A DNA stretch of 9,937 nt from positions 1 to 9,937 of the forward strand of contig JAICMT010000029.1 in the NCBI GenBank assembly GCA_025929125.1, read 5' to 3'. The DNA is from Acidobacteriaceae bacterium. GTDB taxonomy: Bacteria > Acidobacteriota > Terriglobia > Terriglobales > Acidobacteriaceae. Made by a program: the position numbers and the translations under genes. The notes below the pieces were generated by a model. The model worked only from the letters and a program-made list of their open reading frames with translations, was not told where the DNA came from and searched no databases. Shown here one piece after another: positions 1 to 7,306 of the stretch; the stretch's first letter is position 1, and each line of letters begins with the position of its first letter.

Positions 1-583
1 CCCCCGTTATTTCTATATCGCCCAGCAGTACACAATAAAGTAGAGCACGCGCGAATAACTCCGGTACACGGACCGAATCGGGGCTGAGTTAATGAATGGA
101 TTTGTGGCTGAGCCCTCCCCTAATGCATGTGCGCGCTCGAAGAGCGAGCGGCCGTTCTGCTCCCGATTGTGATGCTCCCTCATTGCGCCGGAGCTGCGAC
201 AGGTGCCGCACCTTTTGCAATCTGCCTGCAATCCTGTTTTGGTTGTCCCGGGTTATAGACCAGTTCCGCCCCTTACCGCTTCCTGGCGTAAAGCGCTTCC
301 CCCGGCCCGTCGCCAGTACGTTGTTCAGCCTGCGCAGCCCGTGGAATAGTGCCAGAATCTGCAGATTCGTTTCGGAGACTGGAATGGGTGAGGTAGGGGC
401 CTTGGAGTTCGAAACTCGAGTCCGTAGGACCAGACCGTTGTACCGTTGGATGTTCCCAGGTTGCTGGTAATCAGACCGATCGTGGAATTGACCGTCGCAG
501 CATTGTAACCATAAGCGTCGCTCGAAGATGGCAACCGTGTGTTCAATAGCGACTTCGAGTCCTATTTTGCAAGGTGATCATTC
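1..583. other. Gene-free stretch, no supported feature
   Basis: I cannot assign any gene to this stretch. Open frames exist on both strands (about 96-470 on + and about 325-560 on -), but neither shows a recognisable family motif or a convincing ribosome binding site. The minus-strand frame is rich in Ser, Thr and Asn in its first 50 residues (for example SNLGTSNGTTVWSYG) and opens directly after a stop, so it could be a decayed coding fragment. That is only a composition-based guess. A 14-bp perfect palindrome with a PstI-like centre sits at 355-368. No tRNA, rRNA or terminator is evident. Confidence 0.4.
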
Positions 584-640
584 GTTGACAATTGCATGAC
601 GATTAATTGGTTGACAATCAGATTGCTGCCCCTGTACAAA
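584..640 (+). promoter_or_regulatory. Putative promoter/operator with tandem GTTGACAAT repeats
   Basis: The nonamer GTTGACAAT occurs twice exactly, at 584-592 and 610-618, 26 bp apart. Each contains a consensus-like -35 hexamer TTGACA. The downstream copy is followed after 18 bp by TACAAA (635-640), which matches the -10 consensus at four of six positions. Transcription from there would give a leader of about 135 nt before the receptor start at 783. The repeat spacing is about two and a half helical turns. The pair could therefore also be a tandem binding site for a regulator rather than two -35 boxes. This is inferred from sequence only. Confidence 0.35.
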
Positions 641-770
641 CCACCGCTGAGAATAATCAGACACAAAGACGTACACCATATCCCACCTTGGGTGTTGTCG
701 ATCTTTAGCGTCCAGCTTATTTCTCGCGGCCAGCGAGCAAGTAACAGGCAGGTCCGCGAACCAAATTTTT

Positions 771-776
771 AGGAGG
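771..776 (+). promoter_or_regulatory. Strong Shine-Dalgarno for the TonB receptor
   Basis: AGGAGG lies 6 nt upstream of the ATG at 783 and decides the start. A second in-frame ATG at 789 would be 12 nt away, which is less favourable. The signal peptide begins directly after this start, which agrees with the choice. Confidence 0.8.
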
Positions 777-782
777 CAGTAG

Positions 783-3700
783 ATGGCTATGCAGAGGCGT
801 TTGTGTGTACTGCGTTCGTTGATTCCTTCGTTCATGCCGCTCTCACTCGTAGCGGTATTCGCCATTGCGCTTATCGCGGGTTTTGCGACTCCTCAAGCCC
901 ACGCACAGTTGACCTCGGGGACGATTTCGGGGACGGTTACCGATCCGTCGTCGGCAATGGTGCCGAATGCTACCGTGACGGTCATCAGCGAAACCCGGGG
1001 TACAAAGCTTCCCGCAGTGACGAGCAAAGGCAACGGCGAGTTCGTAATCCCGAACATTCCTCCTGACACCTATACCGTGCAGATTACCGACGCAGGCTTC
1101 AAGACCTTCCAGCGCACCGGCGTCCAAGTCTCCCCCGGAGACCGCGTGGCGCTCGGGCAGCTTGCCCTCGAGATTGGCACGGTTAACTCAACCGTCACCG
1201 TCTCTACTGAAGCAGCAAGGCTGCAGACGGAAAGCGCGGAGCGGTCCGCCACGGTATCTTCGGAGGAGGTGAAGAACCTGCCGGTTCTGAATCGCAACTT
1301 CACAGGGTTGACCGCGGTCATTCCTGGAGTTACCAGCAACGGCAATCGCGTCGGCGATCGCGCCTCCACCCAGGCTGGGCAAGGAGGCGACAACAACATC
1401 ATGGTGGACGGCGTGTCGGCGATGGATACCGGCAACAATGCCCAGAGTGTCGCGGTGAATACGGAGTCGGTTGCCGAGGTCAAGGTTCTGGTGTCGGACT
1501 ACCAGGCCGAGTACGGCCGATCGAGCGGCATTCAATTGACCGCCGTCACCAAGAGCGGCACCAACCACTTCCACGGCAGCGGCTTTCTGGTCATGCGCCA
1601 GTCAGGATGGTATGCCAACAGCAAGGTCAATAAGCTGAATGGCGACCCGAGACCTTACGTCAAGGAGAAGGATATGGGCTTCTCCGTTGGCGGCCCCATC
1701 GGAAAGCCGGGGCACAACAACAAGCTGTTCTTCTTCCTCAGCGACGAATGGGATCCGCGCTCACGGTCTGGGGTTGTCACCCGGTATCGCTTCCCGACCG
1801 CTCTGGAAAGGGCCGGCGACTTCTCGCAAACCCTCGACAACAACGGCAATCCGTTCCCGTACATTCGCGACGCCTCGACGGGCAAGCCATGCTCCGCTTC
1901 CAACAAAACCGGCTGCTGGCAGTATGGTGGCGTGCTTGGGAGGATTGATCCCACCAAGTTCTACTCCCTGGGCCAGACCATCCTGAATCTGTATCCCACA
2001 CCGAACGTGGTGGATGCGAATGGAAATACCCTTCCTGGAAACAATTACAACTTCCAGGTCACATCGCCGAATCAGCATCTGACGTCGCAGGTCCCGGTGC
2101 TGAAAATCGACTACCAGCCGCTGACCAAGCTGAGAGGTTCGGCCAAGCTCGGCCTGTGGGGCCAGCCGACCAATGTCGTCAAGGGCACCCTGCCAGGCTT
2201 CAACGATTCGCAGGAATACAAGAAGTGGTACTACCTGTGGGCCAGCACGATCGATTACACCGTAAATCCGACGTTGTTTGTGGAGGTCACCGTCGGCGGC
2301 TCGCGCAATGACTATACCGGCTGCATCCAGGGCGGCTCAAGTTCGGCGCCTGCCTTCTGCCAGAGCGCCATTCCTACGGATGCGATCGCCAGTCTGTCCG
2401 GAGCCGGATTGACCGGGCTGCCCTCTCTGTTCGCAAGCCCGGTGCCGATCAACAAGAGCTACTACGCCTACCAGGCGTTCAGTGCCTTGAAGCCGCCGAT
2501 CTGGGATGCGGCGAATTCGGCCCTCAGCATGGTTCCCAGCTTCAACTGGGGAGGCCGTATCGCCAATGCTCCCCCGAACTTCCCATTCCCCGGTTATCTG
2601 AATACCAACCAGACCAAGGATGTCTCCGGGAGCGTGACCAAGACGATTCACAGCCACACAGCCAAGGCGGGCATGTACTGGAACCACAGCTACAAGGCAC
2701 AGCAGCGGCAGGGCTGGTTGCCATCGATCAACTTCGGTGACAACACCTCGAATCCCCTGGATGCGCAGTATGGGTTCGCGAACGCCATCCTAGGCAATTT
2801 CAACAGCTACAGCCAGAACTCCTCATACATTGAGGGCGACTTCATCTACAACAGCATCGAGGGCTACATCCAGGACAACTGGAAGGTGAAGCGCAACCTG
2901 ACCCTCGATTACGGCGTGCGGTTGACCTACATGCAGCCGCAATATGATGAGCTGGGACAGGGCGTCAACTTCCTGCCAGACCATTGGAACCCGTCCGCTG
3001 CGCCGGTCCTGTACGTAGCGGGTTGCACGGCTACCCCCTGCACCAGCGCGAACCGCCAGGCAAAGGACCCGATCTCAGGCGCCCTGCTGGGACCGAACAG
3101 CACCGCCTTTATCGGCACCATCGTGACAGACCCCGGCACGAGCACGCCGGCCTACGGAAAGAACTTCCTCAACGGTTTGTACAAGTCGGGTCAGGATCCC
3201 GTACCTACCACAACGTACAACTGGCCGCTGCTGGTTCCGGCGCCCCGCTTCGGGGTGGCCTATACCCCAATGAGGAGGCTGGTCCTGCGGAGTGGCATGG
3301 GGCTCTTCTTCGACCGTTCGGCCGGCAACGCCGTCTACAACCAGATTCAAAACCCGCCCGACCTGCTGAGCGAAACCATCAATTTCGCCCCGCTGACCGG
3401 ATTGAGCAGTGGACGTCCCGTGCTGGCTCCTCCAAATCTCAGCCCGTACCAACTCAACGCTGGCCTTCCCAGCACCTGGACGTGGAGCGGCGGCGCGCAG
3501 TTCCAGCTTGGCGCGCAGTTGTTCGAGGTCACCTACAGCGGAGAGACGGCGTATAACCTGGTTGAAACTCCGAACATCAACGCCATCGACTTCGGTACGG
3601 CCTATCTGCCGCAGAATCAGGACACGACGGTCACTGCCAGCCCAATCCTCGGGAACAGCGCCATCTCACCCAACCTCATGCGCTCGTTCCGTGGATTCGG

Positions 3701-4553
3701 CAACATCAATCCCAGCCTGGAGCGCGGCTGGTTCAGGGCTCACAACCTGCAGTTCGGAGTTAATCGCCGCTTCAACCATGGCTTAAGCTTTGTGCTGAAC
3801 GATACGGTGGCCCTTGTCAACAAGGGCAGCACCGGGGCTCGCTACCAGCACAACCCCGATGGCACGTTCTCAGAGCGCGCCGACCAGGCCCAGGCCGACG
3901 AACTGCTTGGCGACTACATTCCCACCCGGCATACGCTGAAGGGCGATTTCGTGTATGCCATTCCGTCCGTGAAGTTGACGAACGATGCAGTACCCACCAA
4001 GGCGCTCAACCTGGCTACCAGAGACTGGCAGATATCCGGGATCTGGCAAGCGCATAGCGGCAACGCATACACCGTCGGCTATAGCTTCCAGGACGGTACC
4101 AATAACCAGGCCATCACCGGGTCCCCGGACTACGGCGGGCGCGTTCGCGTCCTCGAAAATCCGGGCTCCGGATGCAGCAGCAACAGACTTGCGCAGTTCA
4201 ACGTCAACGCGTTTGGGCCACCATCCCAAGGCAGCGTGGGGCTGGAGTCTGGCGCAGACTACCTGCGCGGCTGTTTCTACCAGCAGTTCGATATGACGTT
4301 GCAGCGCAGCATCAAGCTGGGCGAGTCGCGGGCCCTGGTCGTGCGGCTTGACGCGTTCAACGCGCTCAACCAGTCGTACATCACTGGCGTGAACACGGGG
4401 GTACAATTCAAGAGCTTATCCGATAACACAATCACCAATCTACCGACTGCTACTGCAAGAAACCTGCCGAAGAATGCCGGTTTCGGCGTCCCCGGCAATA
4501 ACAACTACCAGGGCCCGCGCACACTGCAGCTGTGGACGCGGTTCACCTTCTAA
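783..4553 (+). CDS. TonB-dependent receptor, Oar-like, with carboxypeptidase-regulatory-like N-domain
   Basis: This is an outer-membrane active transporter or receptor of the Oar-like class common in Acidobacteriota, and it is intact at 1256 residues. Residues 1-41 form a signal peptide: Arg5-Arg6, a long hydrophobic core, and cleavage after AHA before Gln42. Residues ~45-125 form a carboxypeptidase-regulatory-like beta-sandwich, with GTISGTVTDPSSA, NGEFVIPNIPPDTYTVQ and GFKTF as typical motifs. Residues ~150-260 form the plug, with LPVLNRNF, NNIMVDG and EYGRSSGIQLTAVTKSGTN typical of this class. The rest is the barrel, ending in an aromatic C-terminus (WTRFTF) as expected for BAM-dependent insertion. 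The mature protein has eight cysteines in four sequence-close pairs, probably disulfides in surface loops. The substrate cannot be told: no SusD-like lipoprotein or hydrolase adjoins it. Family members are often assigned to glycan or peptide uptake, which is not shown here. Confidence 0.93.
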   Translation: MAMQRRLCVLRSLIPSFMPLSLVAVFAIALIAGFATPQAHAQLTSGTISGTVTDPSSAMVPNATVTVISETRGTKLPAVTSKGNGEFVIPNIPPDTYTVQITDAGFKTFQRTGVQVSPGDRVALGQLALEIGTVNSTVTVSTEAARLQTESAERSATVSSEEVKNLPVLNRNFTGLTAVIPGVTSNGNRVGDRASTQAGQGGDNNIMVDGVSAMDTGNNAQSVAVNTESVAEVKVLVSDYQAEYGRSSGIQLTAVTKSGTNHFHGSGFLVMRQSGWYANSKVNKLNGDPRPYVKEKDMGFSVGGPIGKPGHNNKLFFFLSDEWDPRSRSGVVTRYRFPTALERAGDFSQTLDNNGNPFPYIRDASTGKPCSASNKTGCWQYGGVLGRIDPTKFYSLGQTILNLYPTPNVVDANGNTLPGNNYNFQVTSPNQHLTSQVPVLKIDYQPLTKLRGSAKLGLWGQPTNVVKGTLPGFNDSQEYKKWYYLWASTIDYTVNPTLFVEVTVGGSRNDYTGCIQGGSSSAPAFCQSAIPTDAIASLSGAGLTGLPSLFASPVPINKSYYAYQAFSALKPPIWDAANSALSMVPSFNWGGRIANAPPNFPFPGYLNTNQTKDVSGSVTKTIHSHTAKAGMYWNHSYKAQQRQGWLPSINFGDNTSNPLDAQYGFANAILGNFNSYSQNSSYIEGDFIYNSIEGYIQDNWKVKRNLTLDYGVRLTYMQPQYDELGQGVNFLPDHWNPSAAPVLYVAGCTATPCTSANRQAKDPISGALLGPNSTAFIGTIVTDPGTSTPAYGKNFLNGLYKSGQDPVPTTTYNWPLLVPAPRFGVAYTPMRRLVLRSGMGLFFDRSAGNAVYNQIQNPPDLLSETINFAPLTGLSSGRPVLAPPNLSPYQLNAGLPSTWTWSGGAQFQLGAQLFEVTYSGETAYNLVETPNINAIDFGTAYLPQNQDTTVTASPILGNSAISPNLMRSFRGFGNINPSLERGWFRAHNLQFGVNRRFNHGLSFVLNDTVALVNKGSTGARYQHNPDGTFSERADQAQADELLGDYIPTRHTLKGDFVYAIPSVKLTNDAVPTKALNLATRDWQISGIWQAHSGNAYTVGYSFQDGTNNQAITGSPDYGGRVRVLENPGSGCSSNRLAQFNVNAFGPPSQGSVGLESGADYLRGCFYQQFDMTLQRSIKLGESRALVVRLDAFNALNQSYITGVNTGVQFKSLSDNTITNLPTATARNLPKNAGFGVPGNNNYQGPRTLQLWTRFTF

Positions 4554-4559
4554 CAGAAT

Positions 4560-4596
4560 CATTCCGGGGCGCTCAGTGAAATCGCGCCCCGGAATG
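4560..4596 (+). terminator. Hairpin terminator after the TonB receptor
   Basis: A perfect 13-bp inverted repeat (CATTCCGGGGCGC at 4560-4572, its complement at 4584-4596) with an 11-nt loop begins 7 nt after the receptor stop codon. The stem is very GC-rich. The following bases (TTAAGTTGGTCT) form only a weak T tract, so this may be an imperfect intrinsic terminator or an mRNA-stabilising hairpin. Confidence 0.75.
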
Positions 4597-4814
4597 TTAA
4601 GTTGGTCTGGCATACCGCTGCACCAAATTCAGAAGGCGCGCGCCGCAGGTTGACCTCTGGTTCATTCAACAGGGCAGCTAGACCTTGCGGTACCCTGTGG
4701 CGCTGCAGCTTGGGTATGGACCTCAGGGAACTCCTGCTTCTCCTGCAGCAGAGCAAACTGCCTGTTGTCCCAAGTGAGATCCAACGGGCCCAAAAACGAG
4801 AAAAGAATAGCTTC

Positions 4815-4856
4815 CGTGCGGCCTCCCGGGCCACGATGCTCTCGTACGGCCGCACG
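4815..4856. repeat. Inverted repeat upstream of padR-like gene
   Basis: CGTGCGGCC (4815-4823) is repeated exactly in inverted orientation as GGCCGCACG (4848-4856), with 24 nt between the arms. It lies 42 nt upstream of the ATG used for the PadR-family gene. PadR regulators usually bind inverted repeats in their own promoter, so an operator is possible. A leader hairpin or chance in GC-rich DNA are the alternatives. Confidence 0.35.
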
Positions 4857-4897
4857 AATATAAGAGCCGGATTGAGCTGCTGCAGGGAACGCTCGAC

Positions 4898-5206
4898 ATG
4901 CTTATTCTTCAAACGCTCCAATGGAGACCGCAGCATGGATACGGGGTTGTCCAAGCTTTACGTTTGCGATCCGGAGACGTGCTTCAGGTGGAGACCGGAT
5001 CACTGTATCCGGCCCTCCATCGATTGGAGCGCCAAGGCTGGGTGCAGTCCGAGTGGAAGCAGTCAGAAAGCAAGCAAAGAGCCCGATATTACCGAATCAC
5101 GGTCAAGGGAAAAAAGCAGTTGGCCTCGGATCTGAGCCGCTGGGAGCGGATTGTCGAAGCGATTGGGTTGGTGATGTACGTGAAGCCGGAGGAGGGTGAA
5201 TCATGA
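4898..5206 (+). CDS. PadR-family transcriptional regulator (acidobacterial type), N-terminally shortened
   Basis: This is a winged helix-turn-helix repressor of 102 residues. The PadR core is clear: MLILQTL, HGYGVVQALRLRSGDVLQVE, GSLYPALHRLERQGWV (recognition helix and start of wing), then RARYYRITVKGKKQL and a C-terminal helix. The frame continues upstream of the ATG with IELLQGTLD (4871-4897), which is the normal beginning of helix 1 in this family. However, no ATG, GTG or TTG lies in that frame before the stop at 4808-4810. A start in another frame (ATG 4836) would need a one-base shift. The annotated ATG therefore gives a product lacking the first part of helix 1, and the gene may be damaged. 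AGGGAA 8 nt upstream of 4898 could act as a ribosome binding site. The stop overlaps the next start (ATGA, 5203-5206). This PadR-ADOP coupling is typical of Acidobacteriota, where PadR is presumed to control the permease. The ligand is unknown. Confidence 0.72.
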   Translation: MLILQTLQWRPQHGYGVVQALRLRSGDVLQVETGSLYPALHRLERQGWVQSEWKQSESKQRARYYRITVKGKKQLASDLSRWERIVEAIGLVMYVKPEEGES

Positions 5207-5858
5207 AGTGGTTCTCCAGCTTCGGTTTTCAGCGGCGCAAGCGCGAATTGCAGGAAGAGATCGATGCGCATCTGCGGATGGCGATTGCAGATCGAGTGGC
5301 GCGGGGCGAGACAGCAGAGACGGCGCGACACGCGGCGGCGCGGGAATTTGGAAACGTACCCTTCGTGCAAGATGTGACGCGCGAGATGTGGGGTCAAGCC
5401 TGGCGTGAACAGCTAGGCCGGGATGTCCGTTACGCGTTACGGCAACTGCGCAAGAGCCCCAGCTTTACAATCACCGCGACGGCGATGCTCGCAATAGCTA
5501 TCTGCGCCAATAGCACAGTATTCAGTTGGATCGACGGTACAATGTTGCGTCCGATGCATGGCGCGCGCGACACGGGCGAACTCGTGAGCCTGCAGCGCGG
5601 GGAACTTCTCTCCGACTCCGCCCTTCTCCTATCTTGACTATCGCGATCTGCGCGAGCAGAACCATACCTTTGCCGGAATACTCGCATATCATCACGATTG
5701 GATCACGCTGACCGGCGGCGCAGAGCCGGAGCGTGTCTATATTGCGAACGTGTCGGCGAACTATTTCGACGTGCTCGGGATTAAGCCGATGCTGGGGCGC
5801 TTCTTTCTGCCCGAAGAAGAGTCGCGTTCAGATGCCGTTCCCAACGTCGTCGCGTGCT
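5203..5858 (+). pseudogene. ADOP-type ABC transporter permease (MacB/FtsX-like), frameshifted and 3'-truncated
   Basis: The first 144 residues read in frame from the ATG at 5203. They begin with a soluble prefix domain (~10-65: RRKRELQEEIDAHL, ARHAAAREFGN) and the LGRDVRYALRQLRKSPSFT motif before transmembrane helix 1 (~88-110, ending NSTVFSWIDGTML). This is the hallmark of acidobacterial duplicated orphan permeases. Near 5600-5612 the frame shifts by one. It continues as SPTPPFSYLDYRDLREQNHT, then GGAEPERVYIANVSANYFDV and LGIKPMLGRFF, the normal MacB-type periplasmic core. About 5850-5860 family similarity stops after DAVPNVV and the sequence becomes the tail of a different gene. The family is usually about 800-880 residues and only about 215 remain, without the other transmembrane helices, so the product cannot be functional. 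It is probably the remnant of an efflux or lipoprotein-type permease gene. Confidence 0.85.
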
Positions 5859-5952
5859 GCGCCGATGCGACGGCAACATCTCCCAGGCCGCAGAATCGCT
5901 GGGACTGAGCCGCGCGGCGCTTTATCGGCGCATGCAAAAGTATGGCCTATGA
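5851..5952 (+). pseudogene. 3' remnant of NtrC-family sigma-54 response regulator (Fis-type HTH)
   Basis: In the frame ending at the TGA of 5950-5952 the sequence reads RRVLRRCDGNISQAAESLG followed by LSRAALYRRMQKYGL. This is the typical C-terminal Fis-like helix-turn-helix of NtrC-family activators. The receiver and AAA+ sigma-54-interaction domains that should precede it (about 400 residues) are absent. Immediately upstream is the ADOP permease in another frame, so a deletion has removed the 3' part of the permease and the 5' part of the regulator. The stop overlaps the kinase start (ATGA, 5949-5952), the usual coupling of a response regulator to its kinase. No start codon or ribosome binding site for this remnant is evident. 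Confidence 0.8.
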
Positions 5953-7271
5953 AACGCCGGCGCCAAGCCACGCGGCGAGCATGGCTTATCTCGCTTTTGC
6001 TTGCCGCTCCGGGCTTGGTTTCTGTTGGCATCTTCTTCTTCGAGCGCCAGCTTGACCTCGCTCCTGCTCTGTTCTCGGCATTTGCCTGCTGATATATATC
6101 GCCTTCTGCGCTTCGACGCCTGTCGACACTTTTGTGCGGCCTCTGCAGACCCTCTCCAATGTGGTCTACTCACTCCGCGAGGGTGACTACTCATTCCGTG
6201 CGCGCGGTGCTACGTCCGGAGATGCCCTAGGGGAGCCCCCTCCGCTGAGATCAATGCTCTTGCCGACCTGCTGCAAAGGCAGCGCGTGCGTTCGCTGGAG
6301 GCTACAGCCCTGCTCGCCCGCATTCCCGAGGTGATGCATGCTCCACTCTTCGCCTTCGACCGCGACGATCGTCTGCGCCTGGTCAATGACGCAGGCATCA
6401 AAATGCTGGAAGGGCCCTATACCCGCTGCATCGACCACACGGCAAGCGGAGCTTGGACTCGATGGCCTTCTCGCGGCTCCGGACGAGTCAATTCGCGCCT
6501 TGGGCGCTACTCAGGAGCGATGGCTGCTTCGCAAGGCCAGCTTCCGCCAGGACGGAGCACCTCACATTCTGCTCGTGCTGGCCGACGTGAGCGTGCCCCT
6601 CCAGGAGGAGGAACGCGCCGCATGGGGCCGGCTGATCCGCGTGCTGGGGCATGAGCTTTCGAACTCCCTTGCGCCGATCAAGTCCATCGCGGGCAGTCTG
6701 CGCGCGCGCGTAGACACCCTGCAGGGCAGCGGGCCAACAAGCACCGATTTCCATCGCGGTTTGGGCATCATCGAAAGCCGCGCCGAGTCTCTACATCGCT
6801 TCGTGCAATCCTACCGGATGCTTGCTCAACTGCCTCCGCCGCGCCTGCAGGCCTTTTCGCTTGGGCCGCTCGTGGAGCGCGTAGCTCTGCTGGACCAGCG
6901 TGTGTGGTTGTCCGACTGGAACTTGACCCCGCAATCGTCCTCAGCGCCGATGCGGATCAATTGGAACAGATGCTGATCAATCTCCTGGCCAACGCGGCGG
7001 ATGCGTCGTTGGCCAACGGCAGCCAGGAGTCTACGTCAGTTGGGCGCTGGCCGGAAGCAATGTGCAGATCGTCATTGACGATGAGGGACTGGGCATTGCC
7101 AATCCGGAGAACCTGTTCGTCCCGTTTTACACGACCAAGCCTGCCGGCAGCGGGATCGGCTTGGCCCTGGCCCAGCAAATTACTCGCGCCCATGGAGGCG
7201 AAGTCGCGCTTGCGAACCGTGAAGACAGAGCCGGAGCGCGCGCCATCGTGCGTCTGCCTTTTCCTCTATGA
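5949..7271 (+). pseudogene. NtrY-like sensor histidine kinase, multiply frameshifted
   Basis: All parts of an NtrY-like membrane kinase (about 440 residues if repaired) are present in order but spread over three frames. They are: an N-terminal transmembrane segment (AWLISLLLAAPGLVSVGIFFF); a second one (GICLLIYIAFCAS); a HAMP-like linker (RPLQTLSNVVYSLREGDYSF); a PAS-like region (MHAPLFAFDRDDRLRLVNDA); the H box GHELSNSLAPIKSI with its histidine codon at 6650-6652; the N box (QMLINLLANAADA, ~6967-7005); and G1 (DDEGLGI), F (LFVPFYTTK) and G2 (GSGIGLALAQQ) boxes. Frame changes fall near 6075, 6235, 6442, 6902 and 7028. Each catalytic motif is intact, so decay looks recent. Its cognate regulator is reduced to a tail, which removes selection on the kinase. 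In Acidobacteriota such NtrC/NtrY pairs often lie beside MacB-type export genes. Sequencing error is the alternative, but the flanking long genes are clean. Confidence 0.87.
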
Positions 7272-7306
7272 CCGTGTAGAAACCAGTAGAATCCCAGGCG
7301 TAACAA

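Noticed and set aside
355..368. 14-bp perfect palindrome GAATCTGCAGATTC
   Set aside because: A palindrome of this length is expected by chance roughly once in 10-20 kb, and no gene start or repeat copy is nearby, so I do not call it an operator.
723..737. 5-bp hairpin CTCGC/GCGAG in the leader of the TonB receptor
   Set aside because: It is too short and has no riboswitch-like context, so it is probably incidental.
3870..4406. 178-residue minus-strand open frame inside the TonB receptor
   Set aside because: It is antisense to a well-supported coding region. GC-rich codon bias routinely creates such open frames.
4559..4954. 131-residue minus-strand open frame after the TonB receptor
   Set aside because: It covers the terminator hairpin and the PadR start, has no ribosome binding site or family motif, and its composition fits random reading of GC-rich DNA.
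4602..5135. 177-residue + strand open frame overlapping the PadR gene
   Set aside because: Its translation has no recognisable motif over most of its length. The overlapping frame encodes a clear PadR core, so this frame is a shadow. Its MLSYGRTNIRA segment may be the displaced PadR N-terminus.
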